Of a DNA stretch of 64,000 nt, positions 22,111 through 35,040 are shown piece by piece. Position 1 is the first letter of the stretch. Each line of letters starts with the position of its first letter. Where the stretch lies: the NCBI GenBank assembly GCA_007570785.1, contig ML664183.1:18709368-18773367 (forward strand), written 5' to 3'. The position numbers and the translations under genes are program-made. The stretch comes from Antilocapra americana. Lineage: Eukaryota > Chordata > Mammalia > Artiodactyla > Antilocapridae. Below the pieces are notes generated by a model. The model was not told the DNA's origin, searched no databases, and saw only the letters and a program-made list of their open reading frames with translations.

Positions 22111-25100
22111 ATTTTTTCCTGTGGAACAACTAACTTACCATATTCAAGCTCATATGACTTTAGTATTTATGACTTTAGCACTTCCTTTTTTTCCCTTTTA
22201 CGTTTCAGTGCTTTGTAATGATTCAGCTGTGACTTGAGACCCCTTATGTCTCATAAATAGCTTCCAAGAATTAGATCAACTAGAACACTTAAAATTTCCA
22301 GAAATGTGTCAGTTATTATTAGGCAATTTATCTTTGAAAAAAATCTACTTTGTATAAAGGTCATGCAGTCCAAATTTACAATTTGGAAAATGTAATTTGA
22401 TTCTATAGTACCAGAGTACTATATTGATGTGAATGGTTTGGGTCATTTTGGTTAAAACTGTAATGTATGAATTGAGAATGCTTTTGAAGGAATTTTGGGA
22501 AATGAACTCTTTAGCTGTCATTGTATAGCTGAGTAATTATAAAGTCACTTAATCACTCTATCTTTTTTTGTGTGTAGTTTTTCCTACTGATGCAATGGAA
22601 TCATTATAACTTGTTTCATTTAAGTATCATTTCAAAAAATTAGAATTATTTATGTGAAGACTCTATAAAATTCTATTGAAGTGGCTTAAAGATTCCAGAG
22701 CGTAATCTCTTTTCTATTCTATGCAGTGATTATGCCAGAATTAGCAACCTGTAAGGTATTTAGGACTCCTTCTAGGGCTCTAGAGATCAGACTGGATCTG
22801 GCTTAAGCAAAAATGTAATTTGATCCATCATTTACTCAGGAAGTGGGGAAAGAGTGTGAGGAATGGGAGGGGATGGGACCCTGGGATTGAATTCCTCAGC
22901 ATGGTGATTCTCCAAGGAAGAGACTCCGTTGGGTCAGGCTCAATAACACATCCTTAGAAGCCTCAGCCATGGTACAGATGAGTTCAGAAGTAACTCTGCT
23001 ACATATAATCACACCAGTCTCCACCTCCTCAGCAAATATACATCCTTCAATGGTGTAAGCAAATGACAAGCTCTGCTCGGTCCACCACTATTTGCTGAGT
23101 TGACACAACTATGCTGACCAAAGGCAAATCATTAGATCTAGTTTGCTCTCTGAATATCACCTGTGTATCCACAGTTGGTGCTGTTGTGTGAATATGATGC
23201 TTGATGTAAGAAAAGTGGATACATTTAATATGTTTAAGCAGAGAATCTTGTTTTCCAGATTTTTTTATCTTCCAGCAGAAACCAGTGACTTTGTTCTAAA
23301 ATACAGAAGATACTGTTTCTTTCATCTGTAAAAACAAAACAAAACTTTGTTTTCATTTTGTATCCTAGCACAGCCAGCCTCTATCTTTCAGGTCAATTAA
23401 AACTCATTTTTCTAACTGTTGAATGATCAGTTTTGATTGCAACACTGTGTGTCTTCCAGATAAGTGAAGTCACAAGAAGGTAAACGTCATTCTCATAATT
23501 TGCCAAAAATAGACAATTTTGAAATGTAAAACAGCTGAGCTCACTTGACATTTCTTGATGTTGTCTACTTCATCTGCCAGCAGAGGAGATGGCTAGAGAG
23601 CTCCCTTTCCTGACGACTTTTTTTCCCCCCAGACTTCTGCCAAACATAGAAAATTACATATAATTTACTAAAGAAGTGATAGTCCAGAAAGCAACATTTC
23701 TATTTCAAAGCCTACTAGTGCCTGGGAAATAAATGTGAAGTAGTATTGCAGCTGTTTCTTTTAACCACCTGGGTCATATACTTCCTTAATGGGGCCAAGA
23801 CAGAAGCATTGGTTTTCATATTTGTGTGAGAACTTGAAAGGGATCATAAACTATGGTTGTTGAGTCTAGCCTTAAGGTGGCAGTGAACTAAGGTGATGTA
23901 GAGGTACACAGCAGAGAGAGCACATCACAGGGAGTTTCTCAGGAAGATACAGCAAGGGGTTAATAGACATCTAAGCTCAGTGCTTCATTTTTTTTCCCCT
24001 TGAGAAATAAGATTAATAAAGGGTACATCAAATATATACCTTCTAGCATATAGACACGTTTGCAGAAAAATAAACAGTAAAATATAAGAACTGGCTAGGG
24101 AAAAGGAAACCCTTCCTTTGGGAGACAAAATTTTAATAACGTTTCTGAGTTGAAGTTGTGTAATTCAACTTGCAAGGAAAAATTATTGGTATGGCTTTGT
24201 AAAGATGTTTGTTTGAATTTCAGCAAATATGGAAACAAACATTTTCAACATCTTGGTGCAGTGTTTAGGGATACAGCCCAGTCAACCGACAAGAGGACTT
24301 ACAGATGTAATATCCATTTCCTTAATGAGATTCGAGACAAAATCTGTTGTTATGCACAGATGTGCAGTGATGTTCACCAAACATGTACTGATATTTTTTA
24401 ATTGGGCACACTGTTCAAAATGTGCAAACCTGCAGGAAATGGTGTCACCATAACAGAAGCTGCCAGCAAAACCATCTCAGGAACTTGCCAGAGATTGCAG
24501 CTTAAGATTGAGATCCAAAATGTGTCATGTTTGGGGCCTCACTGATGTTCTAGGGACTCTGTACATATTGCAGAGCCTACTGAAAATAAATCCCTTTGAG
24601 GTGGAATGGCCAACCCACCTCTGTTTACTTTTCTAAAGGATTGTATGCCATCTGTTGGATCATTTTTAATTCTAGAATTTTTCCAAGATTTGGATTCAGC
24701 TAAATTAGATGAGGCCTGTTTGTAATAGAATTAAGGGCCATCCAGGGAAATGAAGACCAGGGAGATGCTTATACATAAAAGTGCCAGGTAGGAATATGTA
24801 TGAGTTATTCAGTCAGCAAACATATTTTGGTCCTTTTCTATATGGCAGTAACTGGAGACACCCTGCTCTAGGGATTAAAAAGATGAACAAGACACATGTT
24901 TTACCCTCAAAGAACTCTATGTTGTTGAAAGCCAGCATCTCATCTTAGCATATTAACACACTCTGAGTCTTTATCATAATTTCCTGCTTGACCTTTAAGC
25001 TTTCCTAAACCTGTGTGCAATTCACCAAGTGATGTTTCTGTTTATTATTCTGAGGCAGTGAACCAACTTCATGACTGCTCTAAAATTGTTTTGTATTGTT

Positions 25101-25204
25101 TTTAAAACTCAGAATTCATTGTCTGTAGCCTCCAAGTTGGTGTTTGTTTCCTGCATGTTTAAAAGATGGAAACATCATTAAAGGACATCCTTGAATGAAG
25201 AACA

Positions 25205-25405
25205 TGCTAGGTGGCAGTTACCATGATGAGTATCTATCGTGAATTACTTCACTGACACCTGAGAAGAATTTCATGAGGCATACATTATTATCTCAGTTTC
25301 CTAAAATAGACTGATGAAAGCTCAAATTACTCGCCCAAGGCCACACAGTCCCTGTGTAGAAGATACACAGGCCAGATTACTGACTCACGTTTCATGCCTC
25401 TAGTT
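25205..25405 (+). mobile_element. MIR SINE
   Basis: The order AGGCATACATTATTATCTCA, AAATAGACTGATGAAAGCTC and CTCGCCCAAGGCCACACAGT is the conserved MIR centre. Confidence 0.75.
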
Positions 25406-26059
25406 TTTTATTCCTGAACTTTTCAATTTGTGCAGTAAGAATTGCCTGAAGCATTTCCTTCATTAACATCAACAAAGGACATCAGTTTTTTCTGGACATT
25501 TGGTTGTCTGGCATAAGACCTGTCACTAAACTATCATCCTTGTGTACAATGCCCCTTACAGGAGTATGTTACTTCAAAGTAACTATAATTATGTATTCAT
25601 TTATTCATTCAAGTTTTTTCAAACTTTTTGACCAACTCAGTAGTTCTGACTCTCTACTGTCTGCATTGATCTGTTAACTGCTATAAAATCTTGCAGTTCA
25701 ATTATGCCTTTGAGGTGATCCAATTCAATTTCCCACCTGATACAGGAATTCTTTCTCCTCTATTTTATCAGGTGGTTTACTGGAGCATTTCCTATGATGA
25801 GAAATATCTTAGGACAAGTTAGACATTGCTATGTTCTCTTTGTCTTTATACTGAGTCTGATCATCAGCCCTGTCAGTTCTAATTACTGGCTTAGTTCTGT
25901 TCTTGACGAGTCAAAAGGAACTGCCTCTTAATTCACCAGAAGCATTGTGGAGTGGATTGATTCAAATTTTGCTTGATATAGAATAATTAAGGCTATTATC
26001 ATAAGATGGAATAATAAACAAGTGAATGTATAAATAAAGAGGAAAACTAAAGAAAATTA

Positions 26060-26180
26060 ACTTTGAGCAGCAATAAGGTACTTGAGAACAAGGTCTGTAT
26101 CTTGTTTATCTTTGTATCACCAGTGCCTAATACAGTTCTTGGCAAGTAGTAAGGTCTCAGTAAATGTCTGAAGAATGTTA
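26060..26180 (+). mobile_element. L2 LINE 3' end
   Basis: AGAACAAGGTCTGTATCTTG, TTTGTATCACCAGTGCCTAA and TCTCAGTAAATGTCTGAAGA match the L2 3' terminus pattern. Confidence 0.7.
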
Positions 26181-26559
26181 TAAATGTCTCTCAACTTTTG
26201 ATTTCAGGCTAGCCCTTAAGGCCACTATAAACAGCTTTATTGAATTCACTTAAAGACTAATAAACCCACCAAATCTTTTAGGACAGCTACTGAGTTTTCC
26301 CCTTTCTCTTATCCAGTGAGTATCCTCAGTTTCTTCATTTTTACTTGCAGATGGTTTTCCCCCTGGTAATCTAGTAGCTTATTGACCCTAAAACATTTGT
26401 TTAATTCTGTGAGGTGTCACACTACTCATGGTGGGCCATGTATAGTACTGATATATCATTCAGGTCCATGAATAACTATGATGCAAGTCACAGTGATAAA
26501 AGCCACACAGCAGACACAATCAGAAGTTTGTAGAAAAATAGAGAAATTCTAGCTGTGGT

Positions 26560-26890
26560 GAACTGGAAAGTCTTCATGAAGAAAGTGGTCTTTAAACTGA
26601 CTCTTGAAAGACTACTAGAATTGTCATGATTAGAGAATAATAATTAGAGCAAAGACTGGAAGGCAGAGAATGGAAGGGTAGATTTGGAAACTTGACAGTA
26701 GAATTATTGGACAAAATAAAAGGTCTCTATAAAGGATTGTGAGAAATGAAGCTTGAAAGGTACTTTGTGTATTAAATGCAAAGATGAAGAGGTTTTGGTT
26801 TATTTATTGGCAGTAGGGAGCCATTGACAATTTTGTGGGCAGAATAACAGGATTAGAATAGTACTTTATGAAGATCAGTCTTGCAAGACT
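26560..26890 (+). repeat. Probable ancient mammalian interspersed repeat, family unassigned
   Basis: AACTGACTCTTGAAAGACTA, AGTAGGGAGCCATTGACAAT and TTATGAAGATCAGTCTTGCA resemble an old repeat commonly seen in mammals. A related piece may lie at 24800-24930. Confidence 0.4.
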
Positions 26891-28044
26891 GTCTTGGAGT
26901 AGCTTATCACTTTAACAGTCCTCCTTCGTCAGTAGTTCACAAAGTGATAATGTGATCTTTATTGTTCTTCATTAGACAGAACTCAGTACTTGTGTCTTCA
27001 TGACTGTTATTCTCTGGAGGTCTTTTGGCTCATCCTTTCACTCTTGTTCCCTAATTTGTATCTGAGTTACAGAGAAAGCCTCTTCCTAGAGGCTCATTCC
27101 CCCTTTCTTCCTTCACTTTGTCCTAATATACTTGACATTGTGCTTCATATCAGGGTTGTTTCAGATGACCTGAGGTTGATTGGTTTGCTTGTTTATTCAT
27201 TTTTATACCCTTCCCTCCAACCAACTCCCCTCTACAGGTTTCTAAATGATTACACTTTGGTTTAATAGACGTTTACAGCAGTACACTGTATTTTCTGAAC
27301 AAGAACGTCCAGGAGAAAGACTGGGATACTTAGGGAATCATCTGCTTCCACAGCCAGGTTTTGTATCCTCAGACGCTGTTACTAATTAGCACTTAGTTTT
27401 TAGTGTTTGTGGGCTTTGGCCAAGAAGAAGGGAGATGCAGTTAGAGCTCTGCATTAGTTGAATTTGCTCTGGCACACTTGGCCTCACTTATATTTGTCCC
27501 TGCTGCCCTTGATGGTTGCTGTCAGCTGGACTCAGGACGGTTCACGTGGTTTTAGGTTCAAAGTTGGCTTTTTGACATCACTGGGACTCACTGTGCCTAA
27601 AAAATTGAAGCTTGTAGAATGAAGCACAGTGCTTCTTGAGCCTTTTCACAGAAGGCCACCTAAAGACAGAAGGTAGTTCTAGTAATTCTGGAGGTGAGGG
27701 AGGGGTTGTGCTAGGCATGACATGGTGTTGGGAGCCAGAAGAAGTACAGTAGAAGTTAGTCACAAGGAGCCTGCCTCAGGTGCAAAATACTTTTGAGGAA
27801 GGCTCCCTTATATTAAAACTTTGGGTAAAATATGCAGCCCATTTCAGTTTTAATTTCAAGAAATCTTCCCCACCTCCATTATTGAAGTCAAATTTATATT
27901 CCTTTTTGCTCCTATGATATTTAGTGATGAGGACTGAGCAATGAACACATACACACAGGGTGATAAAGTGGGTCAGAAGGATAGGATGAGGAAAGCAGGT
28001 ATTCTTAGTCCAGTTTCAGAAACATGTGATAGTGAAGAGAAAGC

Positions 28045-28225
28045 AGACTTTGGAGTCAGAAAGAAACAGACTCATAATTATTATATGTGTGACCTGGGCA
28101 ATAACTTTGCTTCTCTGAGATTCAGTTTCCATATTGATAGAAAAGGGACAGGAATACTTCATAGGATTAATATAGGATAGATATAAGACATGAAGTTCTT
28201 ATATCATGTAATAAATGCTGAATTA
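28045..28225 (+). mobile_element. MIR SINE
   Basis: AGACTTTGGAGTCAGAAAGA, GTGTGACCTGGGCAATAACT, CTCTGAGATTCAGTTTCC and ATAGGATTAATATAGGATAG follow MIR order. Confidence 0.82.
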
Positions 28226-29605
28226 TATTACCAAAATAGTGCTCCTTAATATTTTTATATCTGTTCTAAAATAAATCATCATCCATTTGGTCCTTTAAGT
28301 AGCCTTGACTTTTGTGGGGTTTTTTTCCTTTATTTTTTAACCATAACATTTGAAAGTGAATATATATTTTAGAATCATTATGTTAGTTAATGTTGTAGTA
28401 CTTTCAAAAAGTTTATCATTTGGCCTTACCAGTTGCATTGTTCAAGGTATAGAGCTGAGCAGAATTTAGAGGTAAAAAAGGACAATATTTCATTTCTTTT
28501 GGTTTCATTTAAGGACAGCTTACTGTATCACATCCTTTCAAATATATGAAAATCATGACAACACTGATAAGTGATTTTACTACTATTAAGTTTATAGTAA
28601 TGATTATCCTTATCTGCAGTGTCCAATTTCATAATCCACCATCTTTATAGACTATGTATCATTAAAGAGATAACTTTTCAAGGCAACAATGTTTAGAATA
28701 TAACTCCCATACTAACAATGAGGCATTCTGCACAGTGGAGGTATCAGCACTTTCCAGATGCATTGTAAACAGCAAATGGCCTGTTCTAATTAGGAAGCAT
28801 TTGTCTTAGAACATTCCAGCAGTTGGAATTGGCTTTAGGCAAACATATGCCTTAATAATATTGGGAAACAGTTGTGGGCTTCATGGACCCCCTCAAGGTC
28901 TCTTCTAAGCTGATTCTGTAGCACTAAGTATCTGAGTGATTCAAGCTTCAAGAAAATGGGAGTAGGGTAGGGTGGAAAAATAAAGTTTCTGGAATTTCTG
29001 GAGTATATAGTAAAGTACCTTATGGTATGAGCTGGTGCTCTTTTAATGTTGAAGATGAAATATAGCAAAGTAAGGACATCTTTCTTGTTCTTTCACCGGT
29101 ATTAAACCCCCCAAAGCTTCTAGCTCATTCAAAGTTTAGATCAGCAGAAACTTAGATGAGACCCACCTATATCTGAGAATGTTCTCTGGAGAACAGTAAG
29201 ACTTGGGGAAGAACAGATTACTCTGAAACCCTTGTCAGAAAACTCAATTTGTGTTTTGCTGCCAGGAAATGTCATTTTGTAAAGCTCAAGTTGAAAACTA
29301 GTTCTTTTCTGATGGAGATTATCACTGTGTACAATAATTTTTCCAGTGAAGTACAGAAATAGATTTTATTTGGACAAGACGTTTGACATACACACAAAAT
29401 TCAATTTAGAAAATACTTGATGAGCTCAACTTTGTGCTGTCCTAGGCACAGGAGAAGCATGTAAAGAGAATATGAATATTGATTTGCTGGGCTCAGTGTT
29501 CACCCCTTTAATGGCTGAGCAGAGGGAACTCTCTGGAGTCCTGGGGGGAGGACTGGAAACAGTCTGGGAACTTAGCTAAGTGGCTGTTGACTAAATAAGT
29601 ATCAT

Positions 29606-29810
29606 TGAGAAAGTCAAAGTGTTAGTCTCTTAGTCTTGTCCGACTCTTTGTGACTCCATTGACTACAGCCTGCCAGGTTCCTCTCTCCTGGAATTCCCCA
29701 GGCCAGAATACTGGAGTTGTTAGCCATTCCCTTCTCCAAGGAATCTTTCTGACCCAGGGATCAAACAGGTCTCCAGCATTACAGGCGGATTCTTTACCAT
29801 CTGTAACAAT
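29606..29810 (-). mobile_element. Bov-tA SINE, antisense
   Basis: Tail GTTAGTCTCTTAGTCTTGTC, core CCAGAATACTGGAGTTGTTA, head CAGGCGGATTCTTTACCATC. It is separated by only ~25 bp from a sense copy. Confidence 0.92.
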
Positions 29811-29835
29811 TTGCATGTCCCTGTGGATCTAGACC

Positions 29836-30060
29836 TGGGCTTCCCAGGTAGCACTAGCAGTAAAAACAAACCTGCCGGCCAGTGCAGGAGATGTAAGAGA
29901 CAGGAGTTTGATCCCTGGATCAGGAAGATTCCCCTGGAGGAGGGCATGGTGATCTGCTCCAGTATTCTTGCCTGGAGAATCAGAGGAGCCTTGGGGGTTA
30001 CAGTCCATAGAGTCATACAGAATTGGACACGACTGAAGTGACTTAGCACACATGCACGCA
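29836..30060 (+). mobile_element. Bov-tA SINE, sense, with target-site duplications
   Basis: Head TGGGCTTCCCAGGTAGCACT, tail ATTGGACACGACTGAAGTG. Flanks are TGGATCTAGACC (29824-29835) and TGGATGCAGACC (30061-30072). Confidence 0.93.
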
Positions 30061-30462
30061 TGGATGCAGACCAGCTAAGTATTGCCTCTCCCCTCACCAT
30101 GCTTCCTGTCTCCTTCTCTGGGGTAATCTTTCATCTAGGATACTTAGAGCTGGGATTCTTAATCTTAAGGGTGCCGTGGACCTATCTGTCACTGATGAAA
30201 CGTATGGACTCACCTAAGAATGATTATTAAAGCATAAAATACACAGGATTACAAAGAGCCATTCACATTGAAATGGAGTGATAAAACATTTAATAATTGT
30301 GGTAACATAAAATTTAAAATTAGATCTTGAGGTCCAGTTAACTACCATAATCTCAAAATAATGATGAATATAAAGTATATTTAAGATATCCTCAACAAAT
30401 GTAGGGTGATATAAAAATAGCCATATTTTCTACAGTAAAGTTCTTTGTTGCCTTTATTTTTT

Positions 30463-30767
30463 AAGATTATTATTATTTTTTTTAGTTGTGCTGGGTCTTC
30501 CTTGCTGCGGGTGGGCTTTCTCTAGTTGCAGTGAGCGGGGCCTCCTCTTGGCTGCAGCGCACAGACTTCTCATTGTGATGGTTTCTGTTGTTGCAGAGCG
30601 CAAGCTCTAGACACGTAGGCTTCAGTGATGGCGGTGGGCAGGCTCCATAGTCGCACTGCGTGAGCTTATTTGCCCATAGCACATGGAATCTTTGCAAATC
30701 AGAGATCAAACCTGTGTCTCCTGCATTGACAGGAGGATTCCTATCCACTGTACCAGCAAGGAAGTCA
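30463..30767 (-). mobile_element. CHR-type artiodactyl SINE, antisense
   Basis: An A/T-rich end, then GTGGGCTTTCTCTAGTTGCA, GCAGAGCGCAAGCTCTAGAC, GATCAAACCTGTGTCTCCTG and the end ACCAGCAAGGAAG. This is a tRNA-derived artiodactyl SINE in reverse. Confidence 0.82.
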
Positions 30768-30889
30768 TGTTGCCTACACTTAGAAAAGATATGCTAAATT
30801 TCAGTAACAGAGTAGAAAAAAATAATGTTGTTTTCTCACCTCACATTCACAAATCCCTTGCATTCCTTCCACAGACTCCTTTGGGCTCC

Positions 30890-31180
30890 ATGGACCCTGG
30901 GTATCTCCATTCAGACTCCTGTAACAAACATCACAGACTGGTTGCCTTCAACAACAAAGAATTTTCTCACAGTTTTTCTCATAGAAATCACAGGAGGTGT
31001 GGAGTTCAAGATCAGGGAGCTAGTACAGTGGAGTCCTTGGTGTGGGCTCTCTTCCCAATTATATCCTCAAGTGGCATTATCCTGATGTGTGCACTGGGGG
31101 CGGAAGAGAGACCTTTTCTATATGGGCACTAAACACATCACGAGGGCTTCACCCTCAGAACCTCATCCAGACCTGGTAAC
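30890..31180 (+). repeat. Old mammalian interspersed repeat, family unassigned
   Basis: AGACTCCTGTAACAAACATC, ATCACAGACTGGTTGCCTTC, GCACTAAACACATCACGAGG and GCTTCACCCTCAGAACCTCA resemble a common placental repeat (the 'tgctataacaaaataccatag' type). The name is not assigned. Confidence 0.55.
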
Positions 31181-32555
31181 TTCCTATACTATTGTGATTT
31201 GTAATAAGAAATATAATATATATTTGGTCTTCATCTCTTTTCTGTCATTGAGCTCCTAAAATCCTTGGAATTTCATTCTTGGAATTTCCTAAGTGAGGAA
31301 AGCAACTGATCATCGACCAGATTTGGTAGGAACAATAAGTTTGTTGGCCTCTGCACTGGAGGGCAGGAATTGTCAGCCTATTTTCTGTCCCTCAGATACA
31401 GCAATAGTGTCAACTAGATTGGTGTGAAATAAATATGGGCAGAATAAACCTTTGAGTTATGTGTTCTGTACCCACACATGCTTTCTGAGAATTCTTCCAA
31501 AATTTGAATTTGGCAACAGATGCATTCCTTGATAGGAGGATTTCAGCCAAACCAGATTTGTGGTTTCATAGTCCAGCACAGTTTTATCTCTCGTTCTTCT
31601 AAAATTTTGGTGCCTCCTAAACAAAGGCCAGTTTTATCTCTGTTTAAGGTATTCTTGGTATCCCTTTGCACTCAAGAGATCCCAGGGCAAAGGTAACATA
31701 TGTATCTTTTCCATATAGTTCAATCTGGCCTCAAACTAAAGAAAAAAAATGACAAATGTTTCAGTAGAGAATTGTAGATACATAATTTAATGAAAAGGAA
31801 AATACCTTCAGCCAGCCCTTTTTTCTGCTTTATGCTCTTCTGACTTCTTTGTTCATCAACAGCAGTCATTGTGAAAATCATGGCAATTTTGTTCCTGAAG
31901 TGCTTATCCCCTACAGAGATTAACACAACACTTAAGATCAAAGGTAAATGGATTTTTTAAAAAAAGCGTTCTCTTCAAGTTATGGAAGCAACAGACTTAA
32001 CACTCCAACAGGCTGTTTAAGAAGCAAGATACTAATCACAGCTCCAATATAACTGCTTCTGACAACACAGCAAGGTCATTGTTAGTCATGCTTGCCCACC
32101 TGTATAAAATGCTGACCTCACTAATATTTATATTGGCTGCATATAAAAAAGATGTTGACATCTTGCCCAAGGTCATGGCAAAAGTTGCAATTTCCTCAAG
32201 CCATATTCATTATCATACAAAATATCTGAAACATGGTTTTAGACTTATCAACAGCCCATGTAAATGGAAGTAGAAGATAAAAATACTGAATTCTATGAAC
32301 TTATTTTTAGATATCATTTTTCAACACAATCATGATATCTAATAAATTCAGTTTAGATATTGAAATGTAATCTTAGAGTCTGACTAGGCATATATATATA
32401 ATTATTCACATATATAAATTACATTAATGAACAATTATATCCAGTGGTTATCAAATGAAAAGCAAGTTTCTTGAGTTGGGGGAGGTTATAAGAAACGAGA
32501 CAGGGACTGTTCTATGAGGGAATATGTTACATTCTTATTTGAGGTAACATAATAT
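31181..32555. other. Unique intronic sequence
   Basis: Only short local duplications (for example TTGGAATTTC twice near 31265-31288) and A/T runs near 32390-32420 were seen. Confidence 0.45.
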
Positions 32556-32712
32556 AGACAGAGGATGAGATGGCTGGATGGCATCACCAACTCGATGGGC
32601 ATGGGCTTGGGTAGATTCTGGGAGTTGGTGATGGACAGGGAGGCCTGGCTTGCTGCGATTCATGGGGTCGCAAAGAGTTGGACACGACTGAGCGACTGAA
32701 CTGAACTGAATG
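32556..32712 (+). mobile_element. BovB LINE 3' tail, sense
   Basis: GACAGAGGATGAGATGGCTG, then GGGAGTTGGTGATGGACAGG, ending GACTGAGCGACTGAACTGA. Possible imperfect target duplications (AATATAGACAGAG and AATGTAGACACAGAG) flank it. Confidence 0.88.
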
Positions 32713-33599
32713 TAGACACAGAGATAAGTGACAATCGTAGCAATATGTGTGAAGTGCCAGTGAGTGACCCAGATAAAGCCAAAGCAATGCGTAGGACAGA
32801 AGGTTGCTGATCAGGAGAACCCATGGATGGAAACTGGACTTGGACGTGTGAACTAACACTAATAATGCTGCAGGTAACTTAGTATACACACACATACCCC
32901 ACTACTTCCCCCAGCCCTGCACCCCCACTAGCTTCTGCTGCTATTCCCATTGTTGTCTTATTCACTTCGACCCTCCTCACTTCATTCCTGAGTTACTGTG
33001 GCCTCTGTGTCATGCTCATTACTCCTCTAAATCTGGGCATAGAGTGTATGATCAGACCAATTTTCCTCACACTGAGCTTTCATCATATTACTGCTCTTTC
33101 CCACGGTTTGTACATAAAGTGCATATTTGATGATAGTAATATTCTGCTTGACTTAGGTGTTTCTGAATCCAATGTGCCTCTTCTAGATTAGTTTTTCTCA
33201 GCTACCACCGTGATCTTATCTTTGGGTTTCACAGATTATAATAGAAGCCTTTAAATACTGTTACCAGGGGTGTAGGGCAAAGCCCTAAAATGCATCTATG
33301 CTTTATTTCATTCTAACATAATGGCTCCAATCATGCCTTTGAGGTGTGTTTAAAAAACACATAGCATAGTAAAGCTATTTTTATTGCTGCTATTTTTTAA
33401 AATAACACAATTTGTTGGTTATCCTAGTTGGTCCTTTGGAGGGAGGAGTGTCTATCCTTGAAATATCTGGGAACATTAAAAATAATGTCAAATATAGAAA
33501 ATACTACTTTTTTTTTCTAGTAAGCATTTTACTTTTTTTAATTTCCCCATGATGTGTCCTTTAAAATTATGGGGGTTTTGTTCTGTCTTTTAAAGATCT
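32713..33599. other. Unique intronic sequence
   Basis: Nothing recognised. Confidence 0.4.
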
Positions 33600-33915
33600 C
33601 TTATAGCTTCCTATTGTTCAATCAAATTAATCCTTGCTTCTTCTGCCTGGCTTCCAGGACCCTGCATCAGCCTGCTCTCAAATTGTGTAGCTGTCCTGTA
33701 GAAATCTCAGCCATTTCAGTCTGTTTTTATCCCTGACTGGACTCTCAGAGCCCAAACTCATCCCCAGTGGTGTTCTTGTTTATGTCCTTTCCCCGCTTGA
33801 ATGCCCTTTGTCTATCTCTGTCCTAGTTCAACTTCTGTTGTTTTTCAAAGTCCTACTTCTTATGAATCTTGTCAAGATTTTCTGAGTCCCTTGTGGTGGT
33901 ATCACCCAGTCCTGT
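33600..33915 (+). mobile_element. Probable L2 LINE fragment
   Basis: TTCTTCTGCCTGGCTTCCAG, CCCGCTTGAATGCCCTTTGT and TTTTTCAAAGTCCTACTTCT resemble the L2 3' region. Confidence 0.55.
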
Positions 33916-34427
33916 GGTTCATCTCAAATAAACAGGTGTTCTGGAAAAGAGCCTGGATTCAACTGAAGGAACTGGAATGTAACTGGAGAATACCTGGGAG
34001 ATGAGCTTTGTTTTCTGATGAAGGCTCATTTTTGAAGGCTTTTTGGCATGGAGCCATGTACACACCAGTCCTTTCTGCCTTGCTTTTTTTCTACTTAACT
34101 GAACATCTGTTTTCTTCAATAAAGTACTGGCTAAGGGAGAAGTGCCTGTTTTCTTTCTAAGCTTCAAATAATTTTTCAAGGAAAAATTAGATAAAATTCA
34201 AAAAATGAAGGTTTACTCTATTTACTCAATAATCCTTTTATCATCTTCTCCATGTTACTTCTAGCATCTTCCCTCAGAGCCCATACATGGCCTAGTTATT
34301 CCAACATTTTCTCTACTTCCTTACCCCCAAACCTTGATCTATTGCATTCCCTGGGCTTGGTCTGAGAACTGTAAACAAAAGAGAACTGCATTCATTCCAT
34401 ATTTCTATGTTTGGCCCATTAAACTAT

Positions 34428-34635
34428 GAGTCAGTCAGTTGCTCAGTTATGTTTGACTCTTTGTGACCACATGGACTATAGTCTTCCAGACTCCTCTGTC
34501 CAGAGCATTCTCCAGGCAAGAATACTGGAGTGGTTAGCCATTCCTTTCTCCAGGATATCTTCCTGACGCAAGGATCGAACTCAAATCTTCTGTATTGCAG
34601 GTGGGTTCTTCCCACTGCACCACCTGGGTTTCCCT
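34428..34635 (-). mobile_element. Bov-tA SINE, antisense, with target-site duplications
   Basis: Tail AGTCAGTCAGTTGCTCAGTT, head CACCTGGGTTTCCCT. Flanks are CATTAAACTAT (34417-34427) and CATTGAACTAT (34636-34646). Confidence 0.93.
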
Positions 34636-34726
34636 CATTGAACTATAACCTGGCCCCATTCACTGGTCTTGCTCAAATCTGTGCAAGATCCTCTCTACCC
34701 TATATTCTGTGGGTACGATATATGCA

Positions 34727-34945
34727 TGCATGCTAAGTAGCTTTAGTCATGTCTGCCTCTTTGAAACCCTATGGACTGTAGCCCTCTAAGCTTCTCTGTC
34801 CTTGGAATTCTCCAGGCAAGAATACTGGAGTAAGTTGACATTTCCTCCTCCAGGGGAACTTCTGACCCAGGGATCGAACCACATCTCTTCCATCTCCTGC
34901 ATTGACAGGCAGATTCTTTACCATTAGCGCTATCTGCAGAGTCCA
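34727..34945 (-). mobile_element. Bov-tA SINE, antisense
   Basis: Tail GCTAAGTAGCTTTAGTCATG, core CAAGAATACTGGAGTAAGTT, head GCAGATTCTTTACCATTAGC. It has the same orientation as the copy 90 bp to the left. Confidence 0.9.
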
Positions 34946-35040
34946 TTATGAAAATTTGCAAACATACATAAAAATAGAGAGCAAAGTAAAATATGCCTGT
35001 TAAATACTCATCACACAGATTGAATTATCAACATTTTTAG

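Larger units (their letters stand above)
19204..29605. other. 10.4-kb interval without young ruminant retroelements
   Basis: I found no Bov-tA, BovB, CHR or ruminant L1 sequence in this stretch, only MIR/L2-type remnants (listed separately). No exon with matching splice sites and no RNA gene was recognised. The left kilobase (19.2-19.95 kb) has more CpG and G+C than its surroundings. Confidence 0.7.

Noticed and set aside
30683..31132. A 149-codon open frame on the + strand
   Set aside because: It spans a reversed CHR SINE and an old interspersed repeat, with no domain and no splice or promoter context.
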